From positions 2,852,001 to 2,916,000 of the forward strand of contig NZ_CP019304.1 of assembly GCF_001969265.1 (NCBI RefSeq): DNA of 64,000 nt. Reading direction: 5' to 3'. The notes under the pieces were generated by a model. That model was not told where the DNA came from, made no database searches, and saw only the letters and a list, made by a program, of their open reading frames with translations. Below are positions 40,070 to 48,476 of the stretch, piece by piece. Source of the DNA: Arthrobacter sp. QXT-31 (GTDB lineage Bacteria > Actinomycetota > Actinomycetes > Actinomycetales > Micrococcaceae). The first letter of the stretch is position 1, and every line of letters begins with the position of its first letter. A program made the position numbers and the translations under genes.

Positions 40070-42076
40070 ATGACCCTGCATAACCGGTCCAGGTACGGCC
40101 GGTACGCCGGAGGCCCCGATCCGCTGGCCCCGCCGGTGGATCTGACGGAGGCGCTGGACGCCGTCGCCGAGGACGTCATGGCGGGGTACTCGCCGCGGCA
40201 CGCCCTGCAGGAGTACCTGCGGCGGGGCGGCCAGAACCGCGACGGGCTCGACGACCTGGCCCGGCGCGTCCAGCAGCGGCGGCGTGAACTGCTGGGCCAA
40301 CACCGGCTGGACGGCACACTCAACGAGGTCAGGAAGCTGCTCGACACGGCCGTGCTGGAGGAGCGCAAGCAGCTGGCGCGCGACGCCATGATGGACAACA
40401 CCGACCGGGCCTTCCGCGAGATGCAGCTGGAGAACCTGCCCCCGTCCACGGCGGCTGCGGTCAATGAGCTCGCGTCCTATGACTGGCAGTCGAGCAGTGC
40501 CCGGGAGGCGTACGAGAGGATCAAGGACCTGCTGGGCCGGGAGGTCCTTGACCAGCGGTTTGCCGGCATGAAGCAGGCGCTGGAGAATGCCACGGATGAG
40601 GACCGCGAAGCCGTGGGCGAGATGCTGCGCGACCTCAACGAACTGCTGGGCAAACACCGGCGCGGCGAGGACACCGACGCGGATTTCCGGGAGTTCATGG
40701 CCAAGCACGGTGACTTCTTTCCGGAGAACCCGCAGTCAGTCGAGGAGCTGGTGGACGCCCTTGCCAAGCGCGCAGCCGCGGCCCAGCGGCTCCTGCAATC
40801 GATGTCCGCAGAGCAGCGCGACGAGCTGATGCGGCTGTCCGCCCAGGCCTTCGGCTCGGCCGAACTGATGGCACAGCTCAACCAGCTCGACGACAGCCTG
40901 CGCGCCCTGCGGCCCGGCGAGGACTGGAGCGGCTCCGAACGCTTCGGCGGCCAGGAAGGGCTCGGGCTGGGCGACGGCACCGGTGTGCTGCAGGACATCG
41001 CCGAACTCGACGAGCTGTCCGAACAGCTCTCCCAGTCGTACAACGGGTCCACGCTCGACGACCTGGACCTGGATGCCCTGGCGCGGCAGTTGGGCCAGAA
41101 CGCCGCAGTGACGGCGCGCACCCTTGCCGAGATTGAACGGGCCATGCAGGAGGGCGGCTACCTGCGCCGCGGCTCCGACGGCGACCTCCGGCTGTCGCCG
41201 CAGGCCATGCGGCGGCTTGGGAAGTCGCTGCTGCGGGACGCCGCCAAGCAGCTGTCCGGACGGCAGGGCCGCCGGGACACCCGGGTTGCCGGGGCCGCCG
41301 GAGAGCAGACCGGCTCCAGCCGGCAGTGGGAGTTCGGCGACGCCGAGCCCTGGGATGTCACCCGCACCATGACCAACGCCATCCGCCGCACCATGGCCGA
41401 CGGCGGTGATCCGGCCGGCGGACTGCACCTCGCCGTCGGGGACATCGAGGTGGCGGAGACGGAGGCGCGGACCCAGGCCGCCGTCGTCCTCCTCGCGGAC
41501 GTGTCATTCTCAATGGCCGCCGAGGGGCGCTGGGTGCCCATGAAGCGCACCGCACTCGCCCTGCACCACCTCGTCTCAACCCGGTTCCGCGGGGACCGGC
41601 TGCAGCTGATCACGTTCGGCCGCTACGCACAGGCGATGGACATCGGCGAGCTGACTGCCCTGCCGGCCCTGCGGGAGCAGGGGACCAACCTGCACCACGG
41701 CCTGCTGCTGGCCGGCCGGTTCTTCCGAAAGCACCCGTCAATGCAGCCCGTCCTCCTTGTGGTGACCGACGGCGAGCCCACCGCGCACCTGCTGCCGGAC
41801 GGCGAGTCGTGGTTCTGCTGGCCCCCGGACCAGGAGACCATCCGCGTGACGGTCGCTGAGCTGGAGCGGCTGGGCCGTGCCGGCACGCAGGCCACCTTCT
41901 TCCGGCTCGGCGACGACCCCGGCCTGGAACGCTTTACCCGCCGGCTGGCCCGCCGGATCGACGGCAAGGTGGTGGCACCTGAGACCGGCGACCTGGGGGC
42001 CGCGGTTGTGGGTGCGTACCTCCGCACGCACTTCCGCGATGGACTGTACGACGACGACTGGGTCGCGGGGATTTAG
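40070..42076 (+). CDS. VWA domain protein, partner of the AAA ATPase
   Basis: 668 residues. Residues 1-440 are a charged, helical, coiled-coil-like region (RRVQQRRRELLGQHRL, ELVDALAKRAAAAQRLLQ). The C-terminal VWA domain starts near 465 with MIDAS motif D477-V-S-F-S-M. FGRYAQAMDIGELTALPALREQGTNLHHGLLLAGRFF and VVTDGEPTAHLLPDGE (about 565-580) complete the metal site. AGGAGG precedes a double ATG; I take the second (40070), 4 bases after the site, though 40067 is possible. The partner is the ATPase just upstream; the target protein is unknown. Confidence 0.85.
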   Translation: MTLHNRSRYGRYAGGPDPLAPPVDLTEALDAVAEDVMAGYSPRHALQEYLRRGGQNRDGLDDLARRVQQRRRELLGQHRLDGTLNEVRKLLDTAVLEERKQLARDAMMDNTDRAFREMQLENLPPSTAAAVNELASYDWQSSSAREAYERIKDLLGREVLDQRFAGMKQALENATDEDREAVGEMLRDLNELLGKHRRGEDTDADFREFMAKHGDFFPENPQSVEELVDALAKRAAAAQRLLQSMSAEQRDELMRLSAQAFGSAELMAQLNQLDDSLRALRPGEDWSGSERFGGQEGLGLGDGTGVLQDIAELDELSEQLSQSYNGSTLDDLDLDALARQLGQNAAVTARTLAEIERAMQEGGYLRRGSDGDLRLSPQAMRRLGKSLLRDAAKQLSGRQGRRDTRVAGAAGEQTGSSRQWEFGDAEPWDVTRTMTNAIRRTMADGGDPAGGLHLAVGDIEVAETEARTQAAVVLLADVSFSMAAEGRWVPMKRTALALHHLVSTRFRGDRLQLITFGRYAQAMDIGELTALPALREQGTNLHHGLLLAGRFFRKHPSMQPVLLVVTDGEPTAHLLPDGESWFCWPPDQETIRVTVAELERLGRAGTQATFFRLGDDPGLERFTRRLARRIDGKVVAPETGDLGAAVVGAYLRTHFRDGLYDDDWVAGI

Positions 42077-42078
42077 AG

Positions 42079-42423
42079 TCAGGCGGCCGCCAGCACTGAT
42101 TCGGCCACCGGAAGTACTGCAAGCTTCGGCGCTGCAACCTTCGGTGCCAGGATGCTGAACCGGTAGTCGCGCTGGAGCGGGTCCACCTGGACGGGCAGGT
42201 GACGCGTGCGCGCGCAGCCACGGAGCTCCTCCATGGCCTGGGGTTCCACGTCGGCGAGGGTCATGTCCAGTTCCAGAGCCAGCCCGGGGACCAGGGAGTC
42301 CGCGCGCTTCATCACGTCGTACAGGCCCTGAATGCTTTGGATAGTTACGTGGCCCTGGGTCTTAACCTGGGCCTTGGCGCCGTCGAGGTCAACGCTGACC
42401 AGCACCCGCAGCTTCTCGTTCAC
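42079..42423 (-). CDS. Hypothetical protein, single alpha/beta domain
   Basis: 114 residues starting at GTG with GGGGAG about 9 bases upstream. The pattern of alternating strands and helices (LRVLVSVDLDGAKAQVKTQGHVTIQSIQGLYDVMKRADSLVPGLALELDMTLADVEPQAMEELRGCARTRHLPV) suggests a STAS-like fold, but the phosphorylatable Ser region is not clear. I do not recognise a family. It converges on the VWA gene (2 bases between the stops). A longer start in frame (42474) has no site. Confidence 0.55.
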   Translation of the reverse strand: MNEKLRVLVSVDLDGAKAQVKTQGHVTIQSIQGLYDVMKRADSLVPGLALELDMTLADVEPQAMEELRGCARTRHLPVQVDPLQRDYRFSILAPKVAAPKLAVLPVAESVLAAA

Positions 42424-42591
42424 TAAGTTTTCTCCCCGTTTTAGAAAGGGCCACCACGCTGTGGCCCCCGACAACGATAGACGAATGTGACGTGGGTAAC
42501 AAGTCCAGGGGCTGGGAGGCGCAGTTGGGATCTCTCGCGACCGGTGGCCGCCGGGTGTAATGGCAACATGAGCAGGAGCGGAAATGCCGAC

Positions 42592-42630
42592 GGCGGTACC
42601 GCCGGCAACGAGGGTGCCGGCGGTACCGCC
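42592..42630 (-). terminator. Hairpin terminator of the DUF4383 gene
   Basis: A 16-bp perfect stem (GGCGGTACCGCCGGCA and its complement) with a 7-base loop, 25 bases past the DUF4383 stop on the minus strand. Each arm is itself partly palindromic (GGCGGTACCGCC). The rest of the 42424-42655 spacer shows nothing I can support. Confidence 0.75.
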
Positions 42631-42655
42631 ATCCAGGCAGTCAACCGTCCGCCGC

Positions 42656-43117
42656 TCAGCGTGACGTGGCTACTCCCCTCGCGCGCGGGTCACGGGAAAG
42701 CAGTATCGCCAAAGCGATCATGGCCAGGCCAAGAAGCAGGTGCAGCCAGTTATCAGCACTGTTGACCGGGACGAAGTTGGCGACGCTGTCGTGGTCGACC
42801 AGCAGGCCGTACAGCCACAGAACGAGGTAAACGACGCCGCCGTAGAGCAGGAAGTTCCTGGACCCGCTGTGGGACCGGGCCATCGCCAGTCCCGCTGCTC
42901 CAAACAGCAGGTGGACGATGTTGTGCAGCACGGAAACCTGGAAGATGCCCAGGAGCAGGGCTTCGGAGCCGTGCCCTGCGAAGCTCAGGGAATCGTAGTT
43001 GCTGGTGATCCCGGGAATGAAGCCGAGGACGCCGACGAGCAGGAAAACCGCTCCTACGCCCTGTGCGGCCTTTTGCAAGTTGGTTGTGCGTCCGGTGGTC
43101 CTGTTTGTGGTCGCCAA
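42656..43117 (-). CDS. DUF4383 family membrane protein
   Basis: 153 residues with four hydrophobic helices (AVFLLVGVLGFIPGI; VLHNIVHLLFGAAGLAMA; FLLYGGVVYLVLWLYGLL; WLHLLLGLAMIALAILL). The pattern LHNIVHLLFGAAGL and NWLHLLLG is typical of DUF4383, function unknown. The TTG at 43117 (MATTNRTTG) with AAAGG about 9 bases upstream is the most family-like start. The promoter carries the GTAAGCATGCT motif shared with the SRPBCC gene at 5238. Confidence 0.75.
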   Translation of the reverse strand: MATTNRTTGRTTNLQKAAQGVGAVFLLVGVLGFIPGITSNYDSLSFAGHGSEALLLGIFQVSVLHNIVHLLFGAAGLAMARSHSGSRNFLLYGGVVYLVLWLYGLLVDHDSVANFVPVNSADNWLHLLLGLAMIALAILLSRDPRARGVATSR

Positions 43118-43182
43118 TGTGGTGGCCTTTCTGCTCTCCGGTGCGGGTCGGCTGCTACTGGTGAACCAGCGCGCCACAATAA

Positions 43183-43216
43183 TAAGCATGCTTACGATGA
43201 AATGGTAAGCAGGCTT
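43183..43216. promoter_or_regulatory. Two TAAGCATGCTTA-type palindromes
   Basis: TAAGCATGCTTA at 43183-43194 is a perfect 12-bp palindrome; GTAAGCAGGCTT at 43205-43216 is a variant, so the shared TAAGCA core recurs 23 bp on. They lie 66-99 bases upstream of the DUF4383 start. The same motif occurs at 6173-6183. Confidence 0.5.
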
Positions 43217-43244
43217 GCTAAATTGTGACCGGAAGGCAATCTCG

Positions 43245-44234
43245 CTACGTCACCGCCGTCGCATTGGCGGGCGAACCGGTGGCCCCCGTGATGTTCAGCG
43301 GCTTGATGGTGACGAACGCATCCCAGGAGCCGGCCGCCCTGAGGTGCCGGCTGAGCGGGCCGAGCTGCCAGAGTTCTCCCAGGGGCAGGCCGAGCTTGGC
43401 GAGGAGCTGCTGGTGCATCATGCCGTGATCGTTCGGGGCCGTGTCCCGGAACGGGCTCGTGGGGACCGCCGGCAGGCATTCGACGGCGAAGTTGTCCGCG
43501 GCGATGACAGCGAGTCGGTTATCCCAGGCCCAGGCAACGAACTCGGATGATTGTTCGATGCCGCTGGCCCGCCGGCTGTCACGGAGGCTCTCCTTGTCCT
43601 CTGCCGGCAGTGAGAGGAACCATTCGCACCACCCTGTGTGCAGCATGAGGATGTCCCCGGGCCGGAGGGACACGGACTGCGCTGCGGCGGCGGCCTGGAC
43701 CAGCGCGAGGCCCAGCGGCTGCCCGGCCGCGTGGTCGATCGGCGTGCCCTGTTCCCGGCAGTAGCCATCGAGGTCCACCAGGATGCCGCGGCCGACGATG
43801 GGCTGCTCGGCCCACGTCTGGATGCCGAGGTCGGCGGTCCCTTCCCGGATGCGGTCGTCGGGCGTGCCGTTGTAGAAGCCCACATCGTCTGCCCGGCGGT
43901 GCCGGAGGCCGTCGATCTGGCTGGAGCCCTGGAGGTAGTACCCGTCGAGGTAGTCGTCGCGGTGGGCAGGGTGCGCTGAGTAGATCGTGTGCCGGGGAGC
44001 CCGCCGTTTCAGGGACATGCCGGGGTCGAAGGCGTCGGCGGGGTAGTCGAGGCCGAAGGCGGTGCCGGTCCGGATGCAGCCGGCGGCTTCCCTGACGGCG
44101 TCCGGGCCGATGAAGGACGGGGTGCCGCGTCCGGCGTCGGGAAACAGGCCCCACGAGGTCCCCGAGAGGTGCCCATCCCGTTCCAGCAGGGACTTGTACG
44201 AGGGGTAGGTGGTGTCGGATTCCGTCGCGGTCAT
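43245..44234 (-). CDS. Cyclase family protein (kynurenine-formamidase-like fold)
   Basis: 329 residues of the PF04199 cyclase superfamily: SWGLFPDAGRGTP, the strand with LQGSSQIDGLRHRR (about 100-113), LVDLDGYCREQG and LRPGDILMLHTGWCEWF (about 195-211). In typical members the metal site is HxGTHxDxPxH; here it reads QGSSQIDGLRH, so the first His pair is replaced and only Asp and the last His remain. Metal use may differ. It is the last gene of the tct operon, its start overlapping the small membrane protein stop by 4 bases. Confidence 0.8.
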   Translation of the reverse strand: MTATESDTTYPSYKSLLERDGHLSGTSWGLFPDAGRGTPSFIGPDAVREAAGCIRTGTAFGLDYPADAFDPGMSLKRRAPRHTIYSAHPAHRDDYLDGYYLQGSSQIDGLRHRRADDVGFYNGTPDDRIREGTADLGIQTWAEQPIVGRGILVDLDGYCREQGTPIDHAAGQPLGLALVQAAAAAQSVSLRPGDILMLHTGWCEWFLSLPAEDKESLRDSRRASGIEQSSEFVAWAWDNRLAVIAADNFAVECLPAVPTSPFRDTAPNDHGMMHQQLLAKLGLPLGELWQLGPLSRHLRAAGSWDAFVTIKPLNITGATGSPANATAVT

Positions 44235-44494
44235 GGGGTACGGGCTTCCTGCTGCCGCTGGTCTTGTTTTGCCGGCTGCTTGTAGCTGAGCAGGAAGCCG
44301 GTGATGGCGCAGATGGACGCGGCGATGCAGGCCGGGACCTTGACGCCCTCATTCAGGGCTGCCAGCCACTCGCCCTGGCCAGTAACCAGGGCGAGGGCCT
44401 GCCCGGCAACGAACACGATGCCGGCGATGAGCAGTAGGGCCAGGCTGGCCACGAAGACGGAGTTGACGGTGCGTCGTAGCTTCTGCATTTCCAT
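44231..44494 (-). CDS. Small two-helix membrane protein, TRAP-permease partner
   Basis: 87 residues: a short basic N terminus, hydrophobic helices near 10-35 (VNSVFVASLALLLIAGIVFVAGQAL) and 52-70 (ACIAASICAITGFLLSY), and a Lys/Gln-rich tail. AGGAAG overlaps the upstream stop, and only 5 bases separate it from the large permease gene. It occupies the place of a DctQ small subunit but is half its size with two instead of four helices. Function unknown; probably an accessory subunit of the permease. Confidence 0.75.
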   Translation of the reverse strand: MEMQKLRRTVNSVFVASLALLLIAGIVFVAGQALALVTGQGEWLAALNEGVKVPACIAASICAITGFLLSYKQPAKQDQRQQEARTP

Positions 44495-44499
44495 GCTTC

Positions 44500-45846
44500 C
44501 TAGAGGGGAACGCCGATGGGGAGAACGCCGACGGCGATCAGCACGCCGATGGCCAGCAGGGGCAGGGCGTAGAGGGTGAACAGGCGGGCAAAGGTCTTGA
44601 TCGGGTCGACGTCGGCGATGCCGCAGGCAACGTACAAGGGGGCACCTCCCGGCGGGACCGCGGCCTCGCAGGAGGAGAAGACCAGCACGGCCACTGCCGC
44701 CGTGGTGGCAGGCACGCCGGCGGCTACCAGTGTGGCCACGCCGACGGTTCCGACGGCGGCCATGGTCGCCGTCGCGGACAGGGGCGCGGCGACGGCGATG
44801 ACGATCAGCCCGATCAGGACGGCCAGCAGCCACAGCGGCAGCTGGAGCTCGTTCAGCAGTGCCGTCATCTGTTTGGGCAGGCCGGTTGCGGCCAGGGCGT
44901 TGGCGCCGGCGAACGCGAACACCACCGTGACGCCCACGACGCCGAAGCGCGGGGCGGACTGCTGCAGGAAGTCCCAGTATGCCTTCGGGCCGCGCGGCAG
45001 CCGCTTCCGGCCCAGGATGGCCCCGGTGATGATGAGGATCACCGGGATCCAGACGATGACGCTGACCGCTTTGGTCACGTCCGCGCCGGCCCAGTCCGTC
45101 AGGGCTGCGGCGATGGCACCGGAGGTGATGATCAGGGGGATGGCCACCACGGCGAACAGGAGCAGGGTGGCCCAGCCATGGCTGAACGCCCGCCGGATGG
45201 GCGTCCGGTGGGCGTGGTCCAGGGGCGCCATGCCGCTTTTGCGGATGAGCACGTAGGTGATGATCAGGCGGTGCAGGAAGCACCAGAGCCCGCCCAGCAG
45301 CAGGGGAAGGACAAGGTCGTTGACCTGCAGCAGCGGGCCGACGGTGGCGGATCCTACGAGGACGAACATGGAGGCACTGAACGGAAAAGTAATGCCCATT
45401 CCGGCGTTCCCGGCCACGAGCGTGGCCGCCGACGGCTTGTCGAGCCGGGACTTTTCCATCCAGGGGATGGTCACCGAGCCCACGGTCGCCGCGATCGCGG
45501 CCTGGTTGTGGACCACACCGCCCAGTCCGGCCGACGCGACCGTGGAGACCCAGGCCGGGCCGCCCTTGACGCCGCCGATCAGGGAGTTCAACAGGTCGAT
45601 GAGCCGGTCCAGCACGCCCGTCCGCTCCAGCAGGTACCCCATGAAAACAAACGCCATGGTGGCGTAGACGATCTCATCGGTGATGGCGTCGTAGAACGAG
45701 CTCCAGCCCACCTGTGCGGCGGCCCCGGTGAACGGAAGGACAACGAGGAACCCCAGGAGCATGGCTTCGCCGACGCTGCGCTTGATGACAGTCGTCCAGA
45801 GCAGGATGACGGCCAGGTAGGCTCCCAGCGCCCAGATGCCGGTCAT
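44500..45846 (-). CDS. TRAP-type large permease subunit (DctM-like)
   Basis: 448 residues, 11-12 helices, ion-transporter superfamily. YATMAFVFMGYLLERTGVLDRLIDLLNSLIGGVKGG (about 60-95) and GLGGVVHNQAAIAATVGSVTIP are the DctM scoop-loop pattern. No DctP binding protein and no normal DctQ subunit lie nearby, so it may work with the 87-residue protein or alone. AAGGAG precedes the ATG. It imports a carboxylate, probably the same or a related compound as TctABC in the operon. Confidence 0.85.
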   Translation of the reverse strand: MTGIWALGAYLAVILLWTTVIKRSVGEAMLLGFLVVLPFTGAAAQVGWSSFYDAITDEIVYATMAFVFMGYLLERTGVLDRLIDLLNSLIGGVKGGPAWVSTVASAGLGGVVHNQAAIAATVGSVTIPWMEKSRLDKPSAATLVAGNAGMGITFPFSASMFVLVGSATVGPLLQVNDLVLPLLLGGLWCFLHRLIITYVLIRKSGMAPLDHAHRTPIRRAFSHGWATLLLFAVVAIPLIITSGAIAAALTDWAGADVTKAVSVIVWIPVILIITGAILGRKRLPRGPKAYWDFLQQSAPRFGVVGVTVVFAFAGANALAATGLPKQMTALLNELQLPLWLLAVLIGLIVIAVAAPLSATATMAAVGTVGVATLVAAGVPATTAAVAVLVFSSCEAAVPPGGAPLYVACGIADVDPIKTFARLFTLYALPLLAIGVLIAVGVLPIGVPL

Positions 45847-45925
45847 CGGGCTGCTCCTTCGGGCTGTTTGTTGGTTTCGGGGTTCATCGTTGACTCCCTG
45901 TTCATTGATTCTGCCTCATGCGCGG

Positions 45926-46711
45926 TCAGCGCAGGGCTGCCTCCGGTGCCGGGACTGCGGCGATCCGGGCCAGGGCGGCCGCCGAGGCTTCCGTCATTTC
46001 CGCCGGGGCGCCGAGCTCTGCAAGATAGCTGGCGGTGTCCTGCATTTCCCGGGACCTGCGCACGGCGTGCTTGGCCGTTCCGGTGAGGAACCTGTCGATG
46101 ACGGCCTGGCCGTCGCCGGCGAGCTGACGCGCGATCTGCTCCCGGATCCAGTCTTCCAGCCCTGCTGCCCGGCCGGCAGTGACGGCTTCGACAACAACCG
46201 ACGCCAGACCCTTCATCAGTACGCTGCGCAGCAGCTTGTGGGACATAGCCGCCCCCGGCCCGCCGTCGGCAATTTCGATGTCGGGCCCCAACGGCGTCAG
46301 CAGCTGTGCCACCGCAGCCGAACCGGGACCGCTGACCATGAGCGGCGTCTTGACTCCAAGGGCGGCGACGGGGCCGAGGATCGCGACGTCGGCGAACAGC
46401 GCCTGGCTGGGCAGCTGGCCGAGTTCCTCCATGACAGTGGGGGAGGAGGAGGTGAGGTCCGCGTAGGTGCTGCCGGCCGGAAGCACCGGCAGGCAGTCCT
46501 CGGCGACGCTGCGGGCGGCGGCGGCGCCGGTGAGCACCAGGACAATCTCCGCGTCCCGGCAGGCTTCGGCGGCGGTGGCCGCCCGGGTGATTCCCGGCGG
46601 GGTGGACGGGGCCACCGGGTCGAAGCCGGTGACCTGGTGGCCGGCGGCAGCCAGGGCTTCGGCGTAGGCAGCTCCTGCTTCGCCCAGGCCGATGATGGTG
46701 CACTTTGTCAT
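45926..46711 (-). CDS. NAD(P)-binding beta-hydroxyacid dehydrogenase family protein (DUF1932)
   Basis: 261 residues. Rossmann start MTKCTIIGLGEAGAAYAEALAAAGHQVTGFDP; the substrate and helical domain (GPGAAMSHKLLRSVLMKGLASVVVEAV near 165-191) carries the catalytic Lys in SHKLLRS. The C-terminal half fits DUF1932. It probably oxidises a hydroxyacid or reduces an oxoacid. It lies 13 bases downstream of the RraA gene in the tct operon. The spacer of 79 bases to the permease gene contains nothing evident. Confidence 0.85.
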   Translation of the reverse strand: MTKCTIIGLGEAGAAYAEALAAAGHQVTGFDPVAPSTPPGITRAATAAEACRDAEIVLVLTGAAAARSVAEDCLPVLPAGSTYADLTSSSPTVMEELGQLPSQALFADVAILGPVAALGVKTPLMVSGPGSAAVAQLLTPLGPDIEIADGGPGAAMSHKLLRSVLMKGLASVVVEAVTAGRAAGLEDWIREQIARQLAGDGQAVIDRFLTGTAKHAVRRSREMQDTASYLAELGAPAEMTEASAAALARIAAVPAPEAALR

Positions 46712-46724
46712 GGGAGGTCTTTCC

Positions 46725-47354
46725 TTACTCCTGGCCGCGCGCGGCGATGATCGACGCGCGGCGGTTGGTCTCGTCTGCGAAAACTGCTTCTGCGGCGTCC
46801 GCCACGGCCGCGGCCTGCTCACGGGGGATGACGACGACGCCGTCGGAGTCGCCGATGATGATGTCGCCCGGCAGGACCGGAACGCCGCCGAAGGCGACCG
46901 GACCGCCGATTCGGTGCGGCCCGTTCTTGTACGGGCCTGCCGGGGTGACCGCACGGGCGAAGACCGGCATGCCGATTTCGCCCAGGGCCTCGGCATCGCG
47001 GGCAGCGCCGTCAAGGGCGAAGCCGGCGATGCCGAGGTTGATGGCACGCTCGCCGATCAGCTCGCCCAGCAGGGCGCGGGACTCGTCGCCGCCGCCGGAG
47101 ACCACGATGACGTCGCCCGGCTTGGCCTGCTTCAGGGCCTCGTGGATGCCCTGGTTGTCGCCGGGGCGGGTCCAGACAGTGAAGGCCGGTCCGGCGATTT
47201 TCGCCCCGGGCCAGATCGCCTGGATCGCTGAGTCGGCGACGCCCAGCCGGTCCATGGCGTCACCGATGTTCGCGGCGGGCAGCTTGGCCAGCCGCTCGAC
47301 CAGTTCCTGGTCCGGGCGGATGAAGGAGGTGTCCTGAAGGGCGGGGGTGGTCAT
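46725..47354 (-). CDS. RraA family aldolase/decarboxylase-like protein
   Basis: 209 residues of the RraA/HMG aldolase family. GGGDESRALLGELIGERAINLGIAGFALDGAARDAEAL (about 87-125) carries the active-site Gly loop, the Arg and Asp of DGxxRD, and the metal ligand Asp. Members with an intact site act as 4-hydroxy-4-methyl-2-oxoglutarate aldolases or oxaloacetate decarboxylases. With TctABC and a hydroxyacid dehydrogenase it suggests breakdown of a branched hydroxy di- or tricarboxylate. Confidence 0.87.
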   Translation of the reverse strand: MTTPALQDTSFIRPDQELVERLAKLPAANIGDAMDRLGVADSAIQAIWPGAKIAGPAFTVWTRPGDNQGIHEALKQAKPGDVIVVSGGGDESRALLGELIGERAINLGIAGFALDGAARDAEALGEIGMPVFARAVTPAGPYKNGPHRIGGPVAFGGVPVLPGDIIIGDSDGVVVIPREQAAAVADAAEAVFADETNRRASIIAARGQE

Positions 47355-47412
47355 GGCGGTGTCTTCCCTGGTGGTGTTGGTGTGGGCTGGGACGGGCGGG
47401 GGAGGGTTCGGG

Positions 47413-48429
47413 CTAGTCCTTCTTCTGAACCAGGGGCAGGACCTTCTTGAAGTCCCCTTCCTGGCCGGCCCAGAACGTCTCGTAGTCCTTGCCGGAGAGG
47501 TAGCTGGTCTGCAGGCCGAGGTCGTTCATCTTCTTGACGACCTCCGGGTCCTCGATGGCCTTCTGGAGCGCGGCCTCGAGCTTCTTGGCAACGGCGTCCG
47601 GCAGGCCGGCGGGGGCGGAGTAGCCGCGGGCGGTGCCGGCCTCGACGTCGTACCCGCTTTCCTTGAACGTGGGCACGTCCGGCAGCGACGGGGACCGCTC
47701 GGCGGTCATGACGCCAAGGACACGGGCCTTGTTCTGCTTGGTCAGGTCGGTCACGTCACTGACGTTCGCCACCAGGATGTCCACGTGCTTGCCCAGGAAT
47801 GCCGTGGTGGCCTGGGAGGCGCCCTCGGAGAAGTGGACCGGGACGAACTCGGCGCCCGTGGTCTCCTGGATCTGGGCCATCGCGAAGTGCTCGCCGGTCT
47901 GCAGACCGGTGGTGCTCGCGGTCATGGATTTCGGCTTGGCCTTGGCCGCGTCGAGGAGTTCCTTGAGGGTCTTGTACGGGCTGTCCGGCTGGACGGCAAT
48001 GACGGCGGGGTCAATGACCTGGCGGCCGAGCGGCTGGAAGCTGCTGCGCGTGTACTTCGCACCGCGCGCCGGGTCCAGCGGGGATACGACGACGGACGGG
48101 GAACCGGTGGCGCCGATGGTGTAGCCGTCGGGCTTGGCGCTGGTCAGCTGGGTGTAGCCGATCTGGCCGCCGGCGCCCGGTTTGTTGATGACCTCGACGT
48201 TGGTGCCAAGTTCCTTTTCCAGCACGGGCTGGACGAGGCGCGCTGCGGTGTCGACGGCGCCGCCCGATGAGAACGCGACGATGAGCTCAACGCTCTTGCC
48301 CTTCCTGGGGAAGTCGTCCCCGGAGGCGGCGTTTGTGCCGGCATTGGCGCCGCATCCGGTGAGGGCGAGCAGGGCGGCTCCGGCGAGGGCCGCGGTTACT
48401 TTCTTGCGTGACATGTTCTTGCGTGACAA
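47413..48429 (-). CDS. tctC: TctC-type substrate-binding lipoprotein
   Basis: 338 residues. A lipobox LALTGC near residue 21-26 gives a lipid-anchored extracytoplasmic receptor. VELIVAFSSGGAVDTAARLVQPVLEKELG and NKPGAGGQIGYTQL (about 80-95) are diagnostic for the tripartite tricarboxylate transporter (TTT/Bug) receptors. The start is TTG with AAGGAG 7 bases before it. A five-codon duplication (MSRKN/MSRKK) puts an ATG 15 bases further. Ligand: a carboxylate. Confidence 0.93.
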   Translation of the reverse strand: MSRKNMSRKKVTAALAGAALLALTGCGANAGTNAASGDDFPRKGKSVELIVAFSSGGAVDTAARLVQPVLEKELGTNVEVINKPGAGGQIGYTQLTSAKPDGYTIGATGSPSVVVSPLDPARGAKYTRSSFQPLGRQVIDPAVIAVQPDSPYKTLKELLDAAKAKPKSMTASTTGLQTGEHFAMAQIQETTGAEFVPVHFSEGASQATTAFLGKHVDILVANVSDVTDLTKQNKARVLGVMTAERSPSLPDVPTFKESGYDVEAGTARGYSAPAGLPDAVAKKLEAALQKAIEDPEVVKKMNDLGLQTSYLSGKDYETFWAGQEGDFKKVLPLVQKKD

Positions 48430-48476
48430 GGGTCTTCTCCTTCGAAGAGGCTGGTTGTTGTGTAGTTGGGGACGGT

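Noticed and set aside
42568..42765. Short plus-strand frame beginning like an IclR regulator (GGTAIQAVNR)
   Set aside because: Most of it is the terminator palindrome at 42592-42630 and then the antisense of DUF4383; resemblance is too short to call a gene remnant.
44231..45283. 350-codon minus-strand frame covering the 87-residue protein
   Set aside because: The upstream part is a shifted frame of the TRAP permease; the real start is the ATG at 44494 with AGGAAG.
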